From contig OW203722.1 of assembly GCA_934045075.1 (NCBI GenBank), positions 2,883,001 through 2,947,000 of the forward strand: 64,000 bases of DNA, in the 5' to 3' direction. Each line of letters begins with the position of its first letter. The stretch's first letter is position 1. Position numbers and translations under genes: made by a program. Under the pieces are notes generated by a model that saw only the letters and a list, made by a program, of their open reading frames with translations, did no database searches and was not told where the DNA came from. Of the stretch, positions 37,881-49,048 are shown piece after piece. This DNA comes from Yponomeuta sedellus (taxonomy: Eukaryota > Arthropoda > Insecta > Lepidoptera > Yponomeutidae).

Positions 37881-39050
37881 TATTTAAATCGAAAATATAT
37901 TGATAACAAACAGCAAGGGAGTACGAGAATATAATTACTTATAAGTACCTACGATATAATGTACATATATTTAAATAATAATATACATAGACACCTAAAA
38001 AATAAATACATATCCAAATAAATACATATAGGTAAGCAACATGTACTTAAATAATAATATACATAAATAGATTGGCAATTTAGATTGGCAAATAAAAAAG
38101 ACGTTTGATTATACGATTCGATTTAGCCTTCATTTTAGGGCTTTCTCCATGTTTGTGACGTCCTTGTTTAAGGACTTATATTATGTTGCGTTGATACTAT
38201 GTTGACTTTCATTAGCAAAAGGTATTGATTACGCGACAGACGTATCCTACATTTAAGCTCCCACACGCAGTGGCTCATCAGCGCGAAATTATAATAATTA
38301 ATAACCCAATTTCGTCCGGCATATTGATCAGGATTCAGCGCCCCCCTGTTGAGATACCATCTGTGAGTCCTCATCTACAAGGCTCAACTAGCCATACAAT
38401 CTGTAGTAACTGGTGACCCACAAAAAGCACCCCTAAATAGGGTTGCCAAAAACAAAAATAAAATTTCGCAAAACTGCTGCATTTAAACAGGACGACACCG
38501 TAAAACAGGGTATCGCAATATAGGATAGGACGTGTTATTGTGTTGTGTAGTAGTTATTATTAAAAAAAACAAAAACAAAATTCCAACAAAAAACAAAGAC
38601 AAAACTGAAAGTGCGAAGATTTTTCGCTATAGGCAGTGTTTTATGCACTATGCAGACTCGTCGAAAGCAAAGAGAAATACGAAAACGCGCGTTAAATAAA
38701 TCTCTAGTAATTAAACTTTATCAGTCTAAAATTCCGGACATATCCGAAAAAATCCGGTTATCTGGTCACACTACCGCAGAGAGATGAGCGAGTAGTCGCG
38801 TCACGCGCGTAATCAAGCAACTTTCGCCGAAGTTTGATGAAGTTACGGGGTGTGAATTACCCCACACGCGCCGTGACGGGATGCGATGACTGGAAGGGTG
38901 GAACTGGTCGTGATTTAAGAATAGACACGGAAGGGATGGTTTTTCTCTCTCGGTTATTGACCTGATAAAAGGAAAGGCTATTTAGAGATAGGATACCTAC
39001 CTGTGGTATGTATAGAGGTTAGGCAAGTGTGCATGCGGCGACTAATTAAT
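37881..39050. other. No recognised gene
   Basis: AT-rich with (TACATA) runs at 37960-38080. Frames of 60-68 codons at 38168-38416 show no motif. 38640-38790 is a more complex segment that could be host DNA. Confidence 0.4.
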
Positions 39051-39054
39051 GTTA

Positions 39055-39195
39055 TTAATATTATTAAAATTCTTTATTTCATAAAAATTTTGCACATAGG
39101 CGAGCTTAATGCTACTTTGCATTATCTACCAGCTAACCTAAGTTTTGAAGACAAGATTAGCAGATAGTGCAATAAATAAACAATATAAAATTTAC
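39055..39195 (-). repeat. LINE 3' end with (ATT)n tail, minus strand
   Basis: ATTATTAATATTATTAAAAT, then TGCACATAGGCGAGCTTAAT and CATTATCTACCAGC in inverse. Relatives lie at 54905-55000 and 57565-57670. Confidence 0.6.
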
Positions 39196-39536
39196 TAATT
39201 ATATATATTTTATATATTAAGTTTAAAATAGTGGGGGAATATTATATAACATAACAATAAATAAATATGAAATGCAATAAATACATAAACTACACATAAT
39301 ACAAAAAATGTTTACGAAGCAAATGTTGTTTGTTAGGATCGTGGTAAGTGGCAAGCCTTCGTATCTACCCAACCCTTCGGGATACAGGAACGTAAATGTA
39401 TGCGTTATGTGTATGTGTGATTAAACGAGACTTGAAAAAACTTAAGCAATCGTAACCTATCAATGTATTTCTTAAAATAAAATATTTAATAATAAATACA
39501 TAATTTCCACACAGAAAATCACTTGTCCTGCTCTCA

Positions 39537-39581
39537 AACTAGAATACAGGGTATTCTACAGAATACAGGGTATTCTAGTTT
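39537..39581. repeat. Nested palindrome and direct repeat
   Basis: AGAATACAGGGTATTCTA occurs twice in 37 bp, each copy itself a short palindrome; outer arms AAACTAGAATAC / GTATTCTAGTTT enclose them. Confidence 0.9.
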
Positions 39582-39657
39582 CCAGACATGAATATCACAA
39601 GCACGGAAAAACACCCAGACTGAGATGTTTTGTACAAATGTACGGCGGCGCTCAAGG

Positions 39658-39915
39658 CGCGCTAGTGGCCTAGGCGAATCAAGCGATTGAAATCAATCAC
39701 TTGAGTTAAGCAACAACAGGCGCGGTCAGCTGCAGGATGGGTGACCGTCCCGTGATTACAGCTAGTGGCATTTTTCCGAGCGCTTCCGTGTTTCGCAAGG
39801 CACGTTATGCCGTTGGCGGCTTGATAACTTCTGACAGTAAGGCCCGCCACTGTCTTACAATCTTACAGGAAGAGACCCGTGCCCCAACAGTGGGGACATA
39901 CAAGGGTTGTTAACG
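39658..39915 (+). repeat. 5S-derived SINE, subfamily A, with internal deletions
   Basis: 5' part GCTAGTGGCCTAGGCG and GAGTTAAGCAACAACAGGCG, C-box GGATGGGTGACCGTCCC. About 60 bp are missing after GTTATGCCGTTGG and another 60 bp before CAGGAAGAGACCCGTG. It ends CATACAAGGGTTGTTAACG. Confidence 0.8.
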
Positions 39916-40028
39916 TATGGCGGCGGCGGTTTATTCAAAGTAGCACAAAACTGCAACTCAATAAACGTTTCAAATTCAACTTGGTACCAATTACAAAATT
40001 TAGATCGTTTTGGGAAAATCATCCAAAC

Positions 40029-40170
40029 TTACCCCCTTATTCATAATAGTCTGCTAACTTTAGGCATTGCTAATTCTCACTCTGTCTTCTTCTAATGACC
40101 TAAGTCAGAATGAAAAATAACACTCTGTAGCAGCTGTTTTAAGTTAGCGGACCATTATGAATAAGGGGGT
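40029..40170. mobile_element. MITE of about 140 bp with 28-bp inverted ends
   Basis: CCCCCTTATTCATAATAGTC at the left is matched in inverse by GACCATTATGAATAAGGGGG at the right; TTA flanks both. The inside is AT-rich with no frame. Confidence 0.8.
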
Positions 40171-40844
40171 TAGTCTTTTCAAAGTGCATAATCGAATTTA
40201 CATATTTCTCTAAAGTTAGTTTGGAACCGCTTGATACGGTCTCTAATGCAATTTACTTCAATTTCAATCATTCGGCCTGTACCGGTGTACGCCGCTGCAC
40301 TCATTCCACTTCTTCCTGTATTCGCGTATCCTCATCTAACCGCTGCCTAATCAGGTCGAACCGATAGTTGATGGGTCCAAAAGTTCTCGAAAGAAGAAGA
40401 CAGACAAACGCAGCGACGTGTGCTCGCGCCAGCTCATTGATCCGAAATTAACATTTCGGATTTTATAAGTATTTCTATAGGGTGGGGTGTAGGTACGAAC
40501 CTACACCCCTGGGGTATACAGGCGTCAGATAATGAATGTGCTAATCTCGTGATTTAAATTTTCCGGATTCCTTCGGAAATACAGATAACATTAAAAACCT
40601 TGCGATCTTAGATCAAAGCTGACATAGATATGCCTATTTTAGTAAAGGCCTTTTTGTTACCTTTTGTTGTGGCCTCGGCAACTTTTAATTGGGTCCCCAG
40701 GTAGGTTACATCAAATAGGTAATGGGACCTTTCCGATAACTTTCTCTGAAACGGATGGCCGAATTTCGTCGGCATGGATTTATCCCAAAAACATTTGCTA
40801 AGTATTAACCATCCCGACTTACAATTAAAACTTTAATAAACTTT
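40171..40844. other. No recognised gene
   Basis: A GC-richer segment at 40250-40440 could be host sequence; its frames are short. 40480-40540 contains the LINE scrap GGGGTATACAGGCGTCAG. Confidence 0.4.
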
Positions 40845-40944
40845 ATTGCTTTTAGTAGTAAGGCCGCCATTTGTACTTTATTTTTATATAATTTCTGTTT
40901 CTGTAATTTCTGATTACAATAAAGAATATTCTATCTATCTATCT
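40845..40944 (+). repeat. CR1-like LINE 3' end with (CTAT)n tail, plus strand
   Basis: TTGCTTTTAGTAGTAAGGCC, GCCATTTGTACTTTATTTTT, ACAATAAAGAATATTCTATC and (TATC)n. The plus-strand counterpart of the ends at 15095, 37262 and 49813. Confidence 0.75.
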
Positions 40945-41149
40945 TAATTACGGAATAGGTATTTGATTTTTTATCGAAAGAGTCTGATCAGGTTTCGTCT
41001 GATTTTCAGAACTTAATCATGGTGAGGGTAGGCAAAGTACACGTCTTCGGTAGCTCTTAACTGAGTGGCTGGAATCAGAGTGAAACCTTGTCAGACTCTT
41101 CCGACAGAATTTAATCAATTAATTCCGACTTGTTTCTTATTTGTAAACG

Positions 41150-41430
41150 GGCGATGGGACACAGCCTCCTGTGGTTGTAAGACGGAGTGGACGAATCCGG
41201 AACACCACGCTGCACGGATGTTGGAGCTGCGTCCGCAAATTTAAAATGGAATTGGGTGGGCCACGTTAGTCGTAAGCGCTAGATAGATAGGCAAAAATTG
41301 CCACAGGCTGGGTCCCGACGGATACCGCAAACGAAGCGATGACTTCGTGATATGTCTAGCAAGGTGACAGGGGTTTCCGGTTTCAGGGAGGAGTGGAGAG
41401 CCAAAAGGGAAGCCTCGTCATCCGCTGGGC
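41150..41430 (+). pseudogene. RTE-like LINE, C-terminal RT remnant
   Basis: Traces of the family ending: NGIGWATLVVSARQIGKN, then in another frame GPDGYRKRSDDFVICLAR and REEWRAKRE. At least two frameshifts. No catalytic motif. Confidence 0.55.
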
Positions 41431-41799
41431 ACCACATTATCATCACCATCATCAACCCATTATGTCCCCTTGAAAGTATTTCAATACTTAGTAAAAAAAC
41501 ATTGTAGTCTCTTCCCCAACTCTCCATGAACAATCATGGATCCGATATTCTATCAAACATCATAAATAACCATAACGATTGGCGGTTGGTTACGATTCAT
41601 GAATGAAACGGCCAATAGAATAATAATGACGAAAAAAGTAAATAACAATGGCGACCGTGAGGGGGCCAGCGATCAAAAAAGGCATTATTTAGTACAGTAA
41701 ATCTGGCTGCTAGCCAAGCATGGATTTATTGGCTTCAATAAATACTCGGTTTGATGTATTTTTTTTAAGAAAAAGTCGCTAAGGCTACAGTACGTCTAG

Positions 41800-42010
41800 T
41801 CTTTTATATTTAACTTGCTGTGCCCCGCGGTGTTACCCGTAGTTCATCGACTTTCCGAAGAAAATAAAATATTTTCCCGGAGTAACACGTAGCCTTGCGT
41901 TAATCTAGGATGTCAGCTGACGCCTTAACAAATTTTATTAAAGCGCCCAGCCGTTTAGACTTGAAGAAGAAACAAACATAGACACTCACAAACTTTCGCA
42001 TTTATAATAT
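41800..42010 (-). repeat. LINE-tail repeat, minus strand
   Basis: CTGTGCCCCGCGGTGTTACC, TATTTTCCCGGAGTAACACG and ACTTGAAGAAGAAACAAACA are the inverse of the copies at 1735-2660 and 5215-5395. Confidence 0.7.
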
Positions 42011-42500
42011 TAATACATACATACATAACCTCACGCCTGTATCCCAGAGGGGTAGGCAGAGACCAGGGACTGCCACTTGCCACGATCCTGACAGATCACC
42101 TTCGCTTCATCAACGTTCATAAGTCGTTGCATGCACGCACGCCGGTTCCGGGTATTTTTTATATTTCCCTTTGCTAATACATCCCCTATTTGGTCGATGT
42201 ATGTCCGTCTGGGACGTCCCTTACAAGCCCTTCCACTCACATTCGCAATATATATTTGTTTCGTCAATCTTTCTTCCTTCATTCTCTCCGCATGTCCAAA
42301 CCAACACAACATTCCTTTCTCAATTCTAGTCACTACATCTTCTTTCAGTCCACAACGTTCTCTAATCAGACTATTGCGTATCCTGTCATTCAAAGTAACA
42401 CTACACATGCTTCTCAAGGACCTCATTTCTACTGCATTAATTCTACTTTCTTACTTCTTTTGCCACACACCTCTCGCTACCATACATAAGTGTTGGGACC
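42005..42500 (-). pseudogene. LINE RT C-terminus (RERCGLKED family), longest copy
   Basis: A 131-codon frame (42426-42031) reads MRSLRSMCSVTLNDRIRN, LIRERCGLKEDVVTRIEKGM, RPRRTYIDQIGDVLAKG and the full ending WQSLVSAYPSGIQA. Upstream to about 42500 another frame gives LMYGSERCVAKEVRK, the usual preceding part. It is the C-terminal extension only; the palm with YADD is missing. Confidence 0.75.
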
Positions 42501-42539
42501 AGCACACCATTATGATAAGATGTGATAATATAATAATAC

Positions 42540-42785
42540 TAGCTGGTGCCCGCGACTTCGCCTACGCAGGATAATCGGGTAGATTTTTTCCTAAGTACTT
42601 GACATTTATAGTCATATTTTGGACAATTCACACAATATCTTTATAAATTGTAGCCTATGTGTTATTCTGATGTATAATACGCTATATTATTGTAAAGTTT
42701 CACTAAAATCTATTCAGTAGTTTTTACGTGTAAGAGTAACAAACATCCATCCATCCATCCATACTTACAAACTTTCGCGTTTATT
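42540..42785 (-). repeat. LINE-tail repeat, diverged copy
   Basis: TAGCTGGTGCCCGCGACTTC, GTAGCCTATGTGTTATTCTG and (CCAT)n TACTTACAAACTTTCGCG. A variant of the tail family at 41800-42010. Confidence 0.6.
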
Positions 42786-42805
42786 AACTTTAAAAAAAAA
42801 AATAA

Positions 42806-43113
42806 AACCGACTTCAAATGCGTGAACACAAAAAAAACTAAAAATTAAAAAATAATTCCTAATATCTATTACCATAATTCAATGCTATTACCTAATACTA
42901 TAATTTTCCTAAACTATGTCAAAGTAATTAAAGTTAAACCAGCTAAATATCTTACAATAGTTATACTTATATAGGTACCTATTGTTTTTTGGAGATTAAA
43001 TTTAAATGGGACCACCCTTGAGGTATTACCTATACGCCGAAAAAAGATTTGTTCAAATCGGTTCATAATTGGCGGAGTTATCGCGTAACCTTTTCCTTTT
43101 TTTGAAGTCGGTT
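42806..43113. mobile_element. MITE of about 308 bp ending AACCGACTTCAAA
   Basis: AACCGACTTCAAA at 42806-42818 is matched in inverse at 43101-43113. The inside is AT-rich with GGGACCACCCTTGAGG at about 43009. This end sequence is a frequent dispersed repeat in moths by recall. Confidence 0.65.
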
Positions 43114-43189
43114 GAATAATATTAGTAAGAATATAATGTGTTGTGATTTAAGGGGCTTCTCAGAGCTTTGTCAGAAAGGGCCGTCCCAT

Positions 43190-43640
43190 GCGGGCATACT
43201 TTCACCAAATAGAGGATGTCTTTGCAAAGGGCAACATAAAAATATCCTGCATATAGGTTCAGCAAATAAGGAATGCAATAGGGGCTGTAAGTAATGCAAT
43301 TTGCTTAAGCCAGATGTCGCTGCCTGTACGTAATACAGAGAACAGTGTAAAGAGGTTCGAAATTTCACTGATGTCGGTGAGTCGCCCATTGGCTCAATTG
43401 GTAGAGCGCTGGCACGGATAGCCAGAGGTTGCGGGTTCGTATCCCGGCATGGGTGAAATTTTTAGCCTCTAAATAGGTTTTTAAATAAGGAATGTTGATA
43501 AAGCGAAAGAGTATTTCTTACTGACTCCCGATCTTCATACACATTCGTATATTAAACCCATTTATTATTTAACTATGAAGGGAAAGAGGTTGGTCAAGAT
43601 CGTGCTAAGTTCAGTCACACTCTTATTCATAAAAATACCG
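43190..43640 (+). pseudogene. LINE RT remnant split by a SINE
   Basis: 43195-43235 encodes HQIEDVFAKGNIK, part of the RERCGLKED-family ending. The continuation VDKAKE appears at about 43494-43510, after the inserted SINE. Heavily degraded. Confidence 0.55.
43264..43494 (+). repeat. tRNA-Lys-like SINE with 12-bp target duplication
   Basis: AAATAAGGAATG occurs at 43264-43275 and 43483-43494. The body starts near GGGGCTGTAAG, has A box TGGCTCAATTGG and a B box variant GGTTCGTATCCC, and ends CTCTAAATAGGTTTTT. It is inserted in the LINE remnant. Confidence 0.88.
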
Positions 43641-43840
43641 ACAAGAAATCAGTATTTTTGAACTAAAACTTTCGTAAGCACAACACATTGTAGACTTTTA
43701 GTGTGAGACAAGCAACCGACGACGCGAGCTCCGTCTCTGCTCACCATGATTAAGCTCTGCGAATCGGAGCGAAACCTGGTCGGACTTTTCCGATATAACA
43801 GCACCCGTAAGTAAATCCGGACTAAAAGTCTACAAAGAAA
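43640..43840. mobile_element. Short MITE with 15-bp inverted ends (TTGTAGACTTTTAGT)
   Basis: TTGTAGACTTTTAGT at 43688-43702 and its inverse at 43821-43835. A hairpin version of the same family lies at 58974-59057, with shared outer flank GTAAGCACAACACA. The inner part shares GAGCAACCGACGACG-type sequence with 56060-56110. Confidence 0.65.
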
Positions 43841-44410
43841 TCAGTAGATCATTAATTAATAATTGTAGCATTTAATTTTGTTATACTCTTATTCCCTTAA
43901 ATTGAAGAACATATTAATGTAACTGCACTGGCCTACAAAGCTAAGAACTTTAAATACTTTAAAATGTATACACTTTTTCAAAACTGTAAAAGTTTAACAT
44001 AAAAAACGTTTTCTAGCAATTTTTACGACTTTTCTTGGAAATTATAGTAATTAAATTAGTTTTAGTGACAAAATTAATTTCTTTTCCGAATCCTTTTTAT
44101 TTTGAAAGGATACTTAAATAGTTATTGCAATTTTTAAAGTGTGTCACTTAGTTTTGCAGGCCGGTATTTTGCCAATTAATTAAAGTGTACGTTAATTAAA
44201 GTACGGTTTTATTTATAAAAAGTCGATTCTACGAGGGCACTCTTAAGGGGTCATTAACGTTTGTATGTAACGGGAACTCCTCTCACAAACCGGCTTTAAC
44301 TGTGACTTAAGTCGTTTCGGGACGCTAAATAGCGGCAAAAATCTAAAAAAAATTACAACTTCTTTTATCATACGTTTTTATCTATCGTAAAAGTGAACAT
44401 GAGAAATCTT
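43841..44410. other. No recognised feature
   Basis: AT-rich spacer left of the duplicated unit. No frame or repeat identified. Confidence 0.4.
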
Positions 44411-44416
44411 GACAAC

Positions 44417-46060
44417 TGTGACAACTATTTTTAGATTTCTAGAACCTATGATCAACTAATAATAGATTCGAACCTTAATCGATTTCCTCTACAAACGACC
44501 GTTTTTGGCGGAAAGTGGTTAAAGTCCTTGGTTGTTGATTCTAGGTTCTAGACTGTAAGTTCTAAAAATTGTTGTTGTTAAGATTTCCTATGTTCATTTT
44601 TAAACAAAAACGTATTATAAAACAAGCTGTGATTTTTTTCCATCGGTGGCGCTAGTTAGCACCCTGAAGCACCTTCGGAGTGTTAGTGAACTTTGTATAA
44701 ATAGGATCGTTACGTCTATGGTCTAAGATAATATAACATAAGATGGGATGAGATGAGATGAGATGAGATGAGATGAGGTGAGGTGAGGTGAGGTGAGGTG
44801 AGGTGAGGTGAGGTGAGGTGAGGTGAGGTGAGGTGAGGTGAGGTGAGGTGAGGTGAGGTGAGGTGAGGTGAGGTGAGGTGAGGTGAGGTGAGGTGAGGTG
44901 AGGTGAGGTGAGGTGAGGTGAGGTGAGGTGAGGTGAGGTGAGGTGAGGTGAGGTGAGGTGAGGTGAGGTGAGGTGAGGTGAGGTGAGGTGAGGTGAGGTG
45001 AGGTGAGGTGAGGTGAGGTGAGGTGAGGTGAGGTGAGGTGAGGTGAGGTGAGGTGAGGTGAGGTGAGGTGAGGTGAGGTGAGGTGAGGTGAGGTGAGGTG
45101 AGGTGAGGTGAGGTGAGGTGAGGTGAGGTGAGGTGAGGTGAGGTGAGGTGAGGTGAGGTGAGGTGAGGTGAGGTGAGGTGAGGTGAGGTGAGGTGAGGTG
45201 AGGTGAGGTGAGGTGAGGTGAGGTGAGGTGAGGTGAGGTGAGGTGAGGTGAGGTGAGGTGAGGTGAGGTGAGGTGAGGTGAGGTGAGGTGAGGTGAGGTG
45301 AGGTGAGGTGAGGTGAGGTGAGGTGAGGTGAGGTGAGGTGAGGTGAGGTGAGGTGAGGTGAGGTGAGGTGAGGTGAGGTGAGGTGAGGTGAGGTGAGGTG
45401 AGGTGAGGTGAGGTGAGGTGAGGTGAGGTGAGGTGAGGTGAGGTGAGGTGAGGTGAGGTGAGGTGAGGTGAGGTGAGGTGAGGTGAGGTGAGGTGAGGTG
45501 AGGTGAGGTGAGGTGAGGTGAGGTGAGGTGAGGTGAGGTGAGGTGAGGTGAGGTGAGGTGAGGTGAGGTGAGGTGAGGTGAGGTGAGGTGAGGTGAGGTG
45601 AGGTGAGGTGAGGTGAGGTGAGGTGAGGTGAGGTGAGGTGAGGTGAGGTGAGGTGAGGTGAGGTGAGGTGAGGTGAGGTGAGGTGAGGTGAGGTGAGGTG
45701 AGGTGAGGTGAGGTGAGGTGAGGTGAGGTGAGGTGAGGTGAGGTGAGGTGAGGTGAGGTGAGGTGAGGTGAGGTGAGGTGAGGTGAGGTGAGGTGAGGTG
45801 AGGTGAGGTGAGGTGAGGTGAGGTGAGGTGAGGTGAGGTGAGGTGAGGTGAGGTGAGGTGAGGTGAGGTGAGGTGAGGTGAGGTGAGGTGAGGTGAGGTG
45901 AGGTGAGGTGAGGTGAGGTGAGGTGAGGTGAGGTGAGGTGAGGTGAGGTGAGGTGAGGTGTGAGGTGAGGTGAGGTGAGGTGAGGTGAGGTGAGGTGAGG
46001 TGAGGTGAGGTGAGGTGAGGTGAGATGAGATGAGATGAGATGAGATGAGATGAGATGAGA
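44417..46060 (+). repeat. Duplicated unit, copy 1 (with long pentamer array)
   Basis: Begins TGTGACAACTATTTTTAG and holds repeat R (TTTTTGGCGGAAAGTGG at about 44504, to CTAAGATA at 44730), then the pentamer array. The same unit starts again at 46061. In this copy the sequence CCTCTACAAACGACC at 44485-44499 is uninterrupted. Confidence 0.92.
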
Positions 46061-46062
46061 TG
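44740..46062 (+). repeat. Pentanucleotide array: (GGTGA)n core with (GATGA)n borders
   Basis: GATGA units run at about 44740-44775 and 46021-46060. Between them lie about 249 near-identical GGTGA units (44776-46020), with one phase change at 45960-45961. The long minus-strand frames of repeated Ser-Pro-His-Leu-Thr are an artefact of the repeat. Confidence 0.97.
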
Positions 46063-46133
46063 TGACAACTATTTTTAGATTTCTAGAACCTATGATCAAC
46101 TAATAATAGATTCGAACCTTAATCGATTTCCTC

Positions 46134-49048
46134 TAAAATCGTTTGCAATAGAATCCAACAATCATGTAAACAAATATGGCGGACTGACATTGACAGCGTA
46201 TTGTTTATGCCCATAGTGATGTCATAGTGTTCTAATTTAATTTTAATTAAATTTATTTTTCTAATTATTTTAATTTTAAGTCATAGACTATGGCCCATAG
46301 TAGGATAGGTACTAAAATAAAACTGACTAAATAGATTAAATATATAAGCCATAGACTATAAAATAAAACTGATTATATATAAAAAAAGTGTTTATTAAAA
46401 CAAATTTAAATCTTCGTCTTCGTCATCATCACTATCAGAAGTGTCGCCGGTGACCGTAATTATAAATGGAACCACTGTGTCATCGCTTGCCGTGTCTAAA
46501 ATGCCGTCGAGCTTTTTCATTTCTTCCTCTTCCTTTAGGACGTGACTTACGCATTTCGACCATTGTTCGGCTCCGATTCTCGCCAACCCTTCGTTCAATA
46601 AAGTTTTTATTTCCGCCATTTTAAAAGATTTGTTATTTCTCCCAACATACGACTTAACCTGTGCCCAAATGAGCTCAATTGGGTTGAGTTCGCAGTGGTA
46701 GGGAGGAAGGCGAAGCACAGTTATTCCTTTCGATGCGGCGAGCTCGTCAACGTATTTTGTAACATAATTTTTTTTATCAAATTTTGTGAGTAACTATGCT
46801 TTTATTTCACTTGTTTCAAAAGCTATATTTTTGCTACGTAACCATTCTTGTATAGCATCCTTCCTCCAGCTCATGTTGGGCACTCGTTCGAGTTGGCGAG
46901 AATGGTATGGAGCATTATCCATTACAATTACAGATCCCGGCAGAATTTTGTCTAAAACCATCTTAAACCTGAAACAAAAGAGATAATTTTCTGTCATAAT
47001 GTAATTTTATATTTAATAATATTAATTTTATATAGTGTTATCATAAATATACAAAAATACACAAATGAAACCTTACCATTTCTCAAAATTATGAGCATCC
47101 ATTTCCCCGTGATAATCGCCATCTGACTTTTTTGCTTCAAAAACCCAATCTGCGCCTTCTAAAAAACCATTTTCATTGCCTATATGTGTGATAATCAGCC
47201 TCTTTCCTTTCTGAGGATTTTTTAAGCCACTTGAAAGGCCTCCCAAGAATGCCTGTCTACTACTCTTGATGTCATTATCCATCCACACATAATTGCAGGT
47301 GTGCCCTAAGTAAAAAAAAAAGTTTTAAATACATAATTATGTCAATAAAAACATTATTTATATTTAAAATTAAGCAAACCTGTAACCTATCACAATTTAA
47401 AATAATGTGTGAAATAAGTATCTTATCTATCACCATTATCTCAAACAAATGTTTTTAAGCAACCTGCGGAACACAAAAAAAAATTAAGCATTTAAATAAA
47501 TAAAAAGCTCACCCTCATTAAGCCATGTTTCATCCAAATAATAAATCTTTTTATTTTGCTTTCTGTATTCATTGATTTTCAACAAATAATTCACCCTCCA
47601 AATTTGTAAGTCAGGTCTATCTAGCAAAATGCTTTTTCTTGATCGCTTGCTGTATGTGAAGTTTAATTTCTTCAATATTCTATACATTGTACCGAATGTA
47701 AAATTTGGTAGGCTGTCATCTTCATTGACTGCTGTCAAAATTTTGGCAATGGTTGGCAATTCCCCATCAAAGTAAAATTTATGAACCTTTCTTCTTATTG
47801 CAGATAAGATAAAATCATCTAACTTATCAATTATGGCTCGATTTGCAGGTCTCTCCTAAAAAACAGACAGAGAATACTAAATGGCACAAATCATAACATA
47901 ACAAATAAAGTAAAGCTCACAAGAGTAAAAAAAAGGCTGGCTAAGTTAATATTATAAATACCTTAGGCTGGGGTACTTCTTGATTTTGTGTGTAATGTTT
48001 CATTACGTCACGAACAATATATTCTGAGACGTCCATTATTTTTGAGGTGGTTTTATATAATTCCATTTTTGATGGGTATGTAGGAGAGGTTTTCTCCAAG
48101 TGATTATAAATATTCACCAAAATTTTTTTCTCCCTTTGCGATAACTGTTTTTTAACAGCCAATTTTGGTTTTTTGACCGGCGGCGGCGGAGCAGTCCCCG
48201 ACGAACCTGGCTGCGGCTCGCTCATTATAACCCTAAAAACAAATATAATTTTACACACATACATTTCAGTAATTGTGATCTATTCAAATAATTAGTTACG
48301 AGGGCAATACAATATTAAAGTGCGTCTAATAGATTTCCGTTGTAGGTAATAGATCTAAATCATTCATACCTCCTGATTACTCCTTGAGAAAAAATACCAA
48401 TCGTATGCTATATCAAAGTCCGTGATGCCGTGCAAAGGTCGTCGTTCCAAGAAAAATATGTCCAGCCAAATCGTAAAGCAAAACAAAAGTCCAAAATGAG
48501 AATGCAAAGTCGTAGAAATCGGAAACAGAAGACGGAAACAGAAAACACTAATGCACAGCGAACCCACAGAACAGTGAATGACTGTGAATGACAATTCTAA
48601 CAAAATGGCCACCTGTCAATTTTTAAAAACTAACCATTATTTTTATGGCTTAGGATACAATCCGTTTTGGTTAATTATATTAAGCTCTTGAAAAAAAAAT
48701 TTTATTGTATTCAAATAATATTAAATTAAAATAATTTATTAAATTAAAAATAAAAGATAACTTCAGATTACGAACAACACTAACTTTTCAATGACTTATA
48801 GAGTTCGATGAGTAAAAAACTAAGATGACAGATTGTCAAATACTTCGAAATTTTTACGTTGCAAATGTTTTAACAAATTTAACTTATAAATACAAGTTAA
48901 ATCGTGTTGAAGATAATGTGAAAACAATGGTGCGTTCGTTGAAATCAGACTATGTTCATAATTGATCGTCAAATGTATGTGATTACGGAGTAATCGTGAC
49001 AATTTGGTTTGTTTACATGATTGTTGGATTCTATTGCAAACGACTTTA
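46134..49048 (-). mobile_element. IS630-Tc1-mariner transposon with 39-bp TIRs and introns
   Basis: The terminal inverted repeats lie at 46136-46174 and 49008-49046 and differ at one position; both contain GTTTGCAATAGAATCC. TA flanks both. The neighbouring duplicate carries the same site without the element. One transposase gene, minus strand, occupies most of it. The near-identity of the TIRs suggests recent activity. Confidence 0.95.
46395..48225 (-). pseudogene. DDE transposase in four exons, one nonsense codon
   Basis: Predicted exons: 48225-47962, 47855-47513, 47305-47077 and 46968-46395, all with GT-AG junctions and compatible phases, giving about 469 codons. Residues 1-25 are Pro-rich with a basic patch; a helix-turn-helix-like part follows (about 30-160, with YPSKMELYKTTSKIM). 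The catalytic domain has LDETWLNEG (first Asp), VIVMDNAPYHS (second Asp) and CELNPIELIWAQVK (Glu), typical of IS630/Tc1-type enzymes that act at TA. About 80 residues separate the second Asp and the Glu, far more than the 34-39 of Tc1/mariner. A TAG at 46796-46794 interrupts exon 4 between Asp and Glu where relatives probably have a sense codon. The C-terminus is acidic (DSDDDEDED). Apart from the stop the gene looks intact. Confidence 0.88.

Noticed and set aside
44740..46062. Telomeric repeat
   Set aside because: The insect telomere unit is TTAGG/CCTAA, and GGTGA is neither that nor at a sequence end; the array is internal and part of a duplication.
44716..46099. Two minus-strand frames of 450 and 458 codons made of repeated Ser-Pro-His-Leu-Thr
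   Set aside because: They are translations of the GGTGA array. All frames of a stop-free pentamer are open, and the phase slip at 45960 switches between them.
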